Assembly: GCA_029781465.1 (NCBI GenBank)
Contig: JAKOWQ010000418.1
Span: 1 to 15,031 of the forward strand
Direction of reading: 5' to 3'
DNA length: 15,031 nucleotides
Source of the DNA: Pseudomonadota bacterium
GTDB lineage: Bacteria > Pseudomonadota > Alphaproteobacteria > Sphingomonadales > Sphingomonadaceae
Every line of letters begins with the position of its first letter. Positions within the stretch are counted from its first letter, which is position 1. Shown piece by piece: positions 12,535-15,031 of this stretch. The translations under genes and the position numbers were made by a program. The notes below the pieces were generated by a model, which saw nothing but the letters and a program-made list of their open reading frames with translations, made no database searches and was not told the origin of the DNA.

Positions 12535-14337
12535 TCAGGGAAGGGAATCGACCACCTGACCGGCCGGGCTGATCCACAGGAACGAGCCATCGACCCCGGC
12601 CTTGCGCAGCCTGGCCATGAATGCCTTGGCCTCGGCTTCGGTATCGAAGGGCCCCGTGAGCAGCCGGTTGGTCGCCCCCCAGGCGCTGGTATAGCCCTTG
12701 CGTCCACGGAACGCCTCGGGCTCGTCCTTGAGGAACCGGCGCCAGTCGAAAGCCAGCGCCTTCTTGTTCTTGCCGGTCGCCACCTGGACCCAGATCCGGC
12801 TGGGATGGCTCGGTCCCTTGGGCTTGGCGTCCTTGCCGGTCTTGCACTGGGTCTGGGCATCCTTGCCGGCCTTGACCGCAGCCTTGCCCTTTGCCTTGCC
12901 CTTCGCGGCGGGAGCGGCGGGCGCGCAGGGATCTTCGCCCTTCTTCGCCTTGGCGTCCTTTGCCGCGACCTCGGCCGGGGGTTTCTCCTTGGCGATCGGC
13001 TGGATCTTGCGCACATCGACCGCCCCGGCGGCGGGTTCGACCGCGTGGCTGGGCCGACCGAATTCGGCAAAGGCATCCTCCAGCCGGTCAGCGGCAGGAG
13101 CGGCGGTTGCCGGAGCCGGTGCCTTTTCGGCCTGCGCCTGCACGGCTGGCTGCGCCGCGGCAGCCGGGGTACCGCTGCTCTGCCGCAGATCGAAACCGGG
13201 CGCCGGATCGGGCGCGGAAAAGGCAGGTTCCGGCGCCGATGCGGTCCGCGCGGCGACCGGCTGGGGCTGCTGAACCGGCGGAGGCGGGGGAGCCGCACTG
13301 GCGACCTGGATCGGTCCGCCGTTCACTTCGCGGCCCACCTGCGGTTCGGGCGGCGCGGCGACAGCATCGCGCTGCGGCCTGGATACCGCCGCTTGCTGGG
13401 CCGGAGCCTGGCGGCCCTTGGCTGGAGCAGCCTTGCCCTTGCCCTTTGCCACCGGCGCAGCCGGCGGCTGAACCGTGCTGGCCGCGGCCAGCACGGTGCG
13501 CGGCCTTGAAAACTGGGCAACGCGGGGATCGTCACGGCCGATCTCGGCGGCACGGGGAAACTGACCCAGGTTGGCTGCGGCGGCCTGCTGCGAGGGGGTG
13601 AGGCGCGGCATATAGCGCAGGTAGGCGCTCATCGCGCTGGCCTTGTCGGCCGGGAGATTCTGCCGCGAAATCGCGTCGGCTTCATCCGCGTAACCCAGGA
13701 TCGCCAGGCCGAAAGCCCGGGTGCGCCAGGCGGCCTTGTCCTGCTTTTGCAGCAAGGGAGCCAGGGTCACCTCCATGCCGCGCCTGTCACCGGCGATTGC
13801 CTGGCTCAGAGCGAGGCGCCGCGCCGCCTCGTCGCTTGGGGCCGCCGCGAGCGATTGGCGATAGAATTCCTGCGCCTTCTGGCCGTCGCCCACCAGATCG
13901 TAGGCCAGCCCCCGGTCTGCGAGCCGGTCAGGCTCGAGCCGACCGACGGCGGCGGCCTCTTCGAACAGCGGGATCGCGCTGAAAGGGTCCTTCTTGCGAA
14001 TGTAGGCTCCGGCAAGCCCGGCCTTGGCCCGCGGATCGGCCGGCGCCAGGGCCGCCGCGCGCTGGAAAAACCCGATCGCGGCATCCGTATCGCCGATATC
14101 GAGCGACGCCTTGCCTGCATCCACCAGGGCGGCCACATCGCGCGGATCCTTGGCCAGACGGCCAAGTGCGTCGTTGAGCTTCATGCTCTCGCCGCCAGGA
14201 ACCGCCTGGACGACGGGCTGGCTGACTGTCGGCACGGACTGCGCGTGCACCGGCGCAGCGCCGACAAGCAGCACCGCGACCCCGCCGACCGAAAGGCGCA
14301 AGGGCAGGCTGGCACGGCTCATAGCAAGAATTCCCAT
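12535..14337 (-). CDS. Secreted TPR protein with C-terminal SPOR domain
   Basis: A 600-residue protein with three parts. A signal peptide (hydrophobic LSVGGVAVLLVGAAPVHA, predicted cut before QS at about residue 33) sends it to the periplasm. TPR-like helical repeats run from about 55 to 230 (NDALGRLAKDP, AAIGFFQRAAALAPADPRAKAGLAG, GQKAQEFYRQSLAAAPSD). A long Ala/Pro/Lys linker (about 280-510) leads to a SPOR domain at the end (IWVQVATGKNKKALAFDWRRF to FLWISPAGQVVDSLP). SPOR domains bind denuded septal peptidoglycan, so a role at the division site is likely, supported by ftsZ lying just upstream on the same strand. The start is uncertain: ATG at 14337 is used, with ATG 14322 and TTG 14340 possible and no clear Shine-Dalgarno for any. 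Confidence 0.9.
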   Translation of the reverse strand: MGILAMSRASLPLRLSVGGVAVLLVGAAPVHAQSVPTVSQPVVQAVPGGESMKLNDALGRLAKDPRDVAALVDAGKASLDIGDTDAAIGFFQRAAALAPADPRAKAGLAGAYIRKKDPFSAIPLFEEAAAVGRLEPDRLADRGLAYDLVGDGQKAQEFYRQSLAAAPSDEAARRLALSQAIAGDRRGMEVTLAPLLQKQDKAAWRTRAFGLAILGYADEADAISRQNLPADKASAMSAYLRYMPRLTPSQQAAAANLGQFPRAAEIGRDDPRVAQFSRPRTVLAAASTVQPPAAPVAKGKGKAAPAKGRQAPAQQAAVSRPQRDAVAAPPEPQVGREVNGGPIQVASAAPPPPPVQQPQPVAARTASAPEPAFSAPDPAPGFDLRQSSGTPAAAAQPAVQAQAEKAPAPATAAPAADRLEDAFAEFGRPSHAVEPAAGAVDVRKIQPIAKEKPPAEVAAKDAKAKKGEDPCAPAAPAAKGKAKGKAAVKAGKDAQTQCKTGKDAKPKGPSHPSRIWVQVATGKNKKALAFDWRRFLKDEPEAFRGRKGYTSAWGATNRLLTGPFDTEAEAKAFMARLRKAGVDGSFLWISPAGQVVDSLP

Positions 14338-14411
14338 CAAACTGGCCAGCCTGATGCGGGAGCCAGCCTTAACCGGGCCGGAACGCGGCGCCAGAGGCGC
14401 GGCGCACCCGG

Positions 14412-15031
14412 CTACTGGTTGTTCTGTCGCCCGAGGAAACGCGGGATAGAGATCGACGGACCACCGCCCTCGTCCTCGTCCTCATCCTCCTCATCGGCTG
14501 AGGAGCGCCCGCCGCGCGACAGGTTCGCCATCCGCTCGAACAGGGTTGCGCCGCCGCTGGCGATCTTGGGCGCTCGGCGCGGCGCCTCTTCGGCCCCGCC
14601 GCCCTCGCCCGCTCCGGCATCCGCGCCATAGGCATCGCCGCCTTCGCTGCTTTCGCCCGAAACCAACCCCCTGCGGCGACCGGGCAGCGCTCCTGGCGCC
14701 GCAACCGGTGCGTCTTCCTCGACCAGACGGCTGGCATCGAGCAGCAGCTCATCGTCATCGCCGCCCGCAGCCTCATCGCCGCCGGCCGCTTCGTCCTCGA
14801 ACGAAAGCTCAAGCGGGCCGTCGTCGTCGCCCTCATCGGCTTCCGGAGTATCCCAGTCATCCTCGTCGCCATAGGAAGCGACCGGAGCCGGGGCTTCGAT
14901 TGCCGGCTCGTCAAGCTCTACCGGCGCCTCAACCGCCGCAGCCGGCTCCGCTTCCACTTCCGGCTCGGGCTCGTCCGCTTGCTCGGCGCGTTCGAACAGC
15001 GGCTGCACCGCCGGGGTTTCGATCGCAGCCG
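14412..15031 (-). CDS. ftsZ: Cell division protein FtsZ, C-terminal linker and tail only
   Basis: The frame runs open through the right edge, so the start and the whole GTPase domain lie outside the window. What is visible is about 205 residues of disordered linker, very rich in Glu, Asp, Ala and Pro, ending in SISIPRFLGRQNNQ. That ending matches the conserved FtsZ C-terminal peptide (IPAFLRRQ-like), which binds FtsA, ZipA-type and other partners at the membrane. A long acidic linker is usual in alphaproteobacterial FtsZ. Two short LFER motifs (PLFERA and TLFERM) bracket the acidic region. Identification rests on the tail and on the adjoining SPOR gene, without the catalytic domain. Other acidic proteins are possible but do not normally carry this tail. 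A 74-base gap separates the stop from the next gene. Confidence 0.85.
   Translation of the reverse strand, partial: AAIETPAVQPLFERAEQADEPEPEVEAEPAAAVEAPVELDEPAIEAPAPVASYGDEDDWDTPEADEGDDDGPLELSFEDEAAGGDEAAGGDDDELLLDASRLVEEDAPVAAPGALPGRRRGLVSGESSEGGDAYGADAGAGEGGGAEEAPRRAPKIASGGATLFERMANLSRGGRSSADEEDEDEDEGGGPSISIPRFLGRQNNQ

Noticed and set aside
12805..13601. Overlapping + strand frames opposite the SPOR protein linker
   Set aside because: They mirror the Ala/Pro/Lys-rich linker and have no family features.
14388..14400. GCGCC-AGA-GGCGC hairpin after ftsZ
   Set aside because: Short GC stem with no T-run; not enough for a terminator.

Overview
The window is GC-rich, gene-dense bacterial chromosome. 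Gene content, the FtsZ tail, the GTG/ATG start overlaps and a dispersed 17-base repeat point to an alphaproteobacterium, most likely a sphingomonad (Novosphingobium/Sphingomonas type). The placement is inferred from family knowledge, not from a database search.

Left part (1-5798, + strand) is a sulfur assimilation block. It opens with the 3' part of a cystathionine beta-lyase gene (metC), overlapped by a small MscS-type channel gene. After a 63-base gap comes a tight five-gene run: cobA (uroporphyrinogen-III methyltransferase, first step to siroheme), a DUF2849 gene, cysI (siroheme/4Fe-4S nitrite/sulfite reductase), a DUF934 gene and cysH (APS-type reductase). All four junctions of that run overlap by 1 to 8 bases. 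The logic is APS to sulfite (CysH), sulfite to sulfide (CysI), and the siroheme precursor for CysI (CobA), with two small accessory proteins of unknown function. No CysJ-like flavoprotein lies in the window.

From 5799 to the right edge everything is on the - strand. In transcription order (right to left): the C-terminal end of ftsZ, a secreted TPR/SPOR protein, a YbjN-domain gene, proC, a Bax-inhibitor-1 family membrane protein with a visible promoter and a strong terminator, a polyproline lipoprotein, tRNA-Ala(CGC), a 160-base imperfect palindrome with a sphingomonad-type repeat near its tip, obgE, proB and an NAD(P)-dependent epimerase/dehydratase. proC and proB provide two of the three steps of proline synthesis from glutamate; proA is not here. 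The cysH and epimerase genes converge with their stop codons touching.

Most of the window is ordinary core genome. The points most worth a second look are the two DUF proteins locked into the sulfite reductase operon, the long palindrome between tRNA-Ala and obgE, the TPR/SPOR protein beside ftsZ, and the uncharacterised polyproline lipoprotein. No mobile element, phage gene or CRISPR array was seen, and no stretch over 300 bases lacks a gene.
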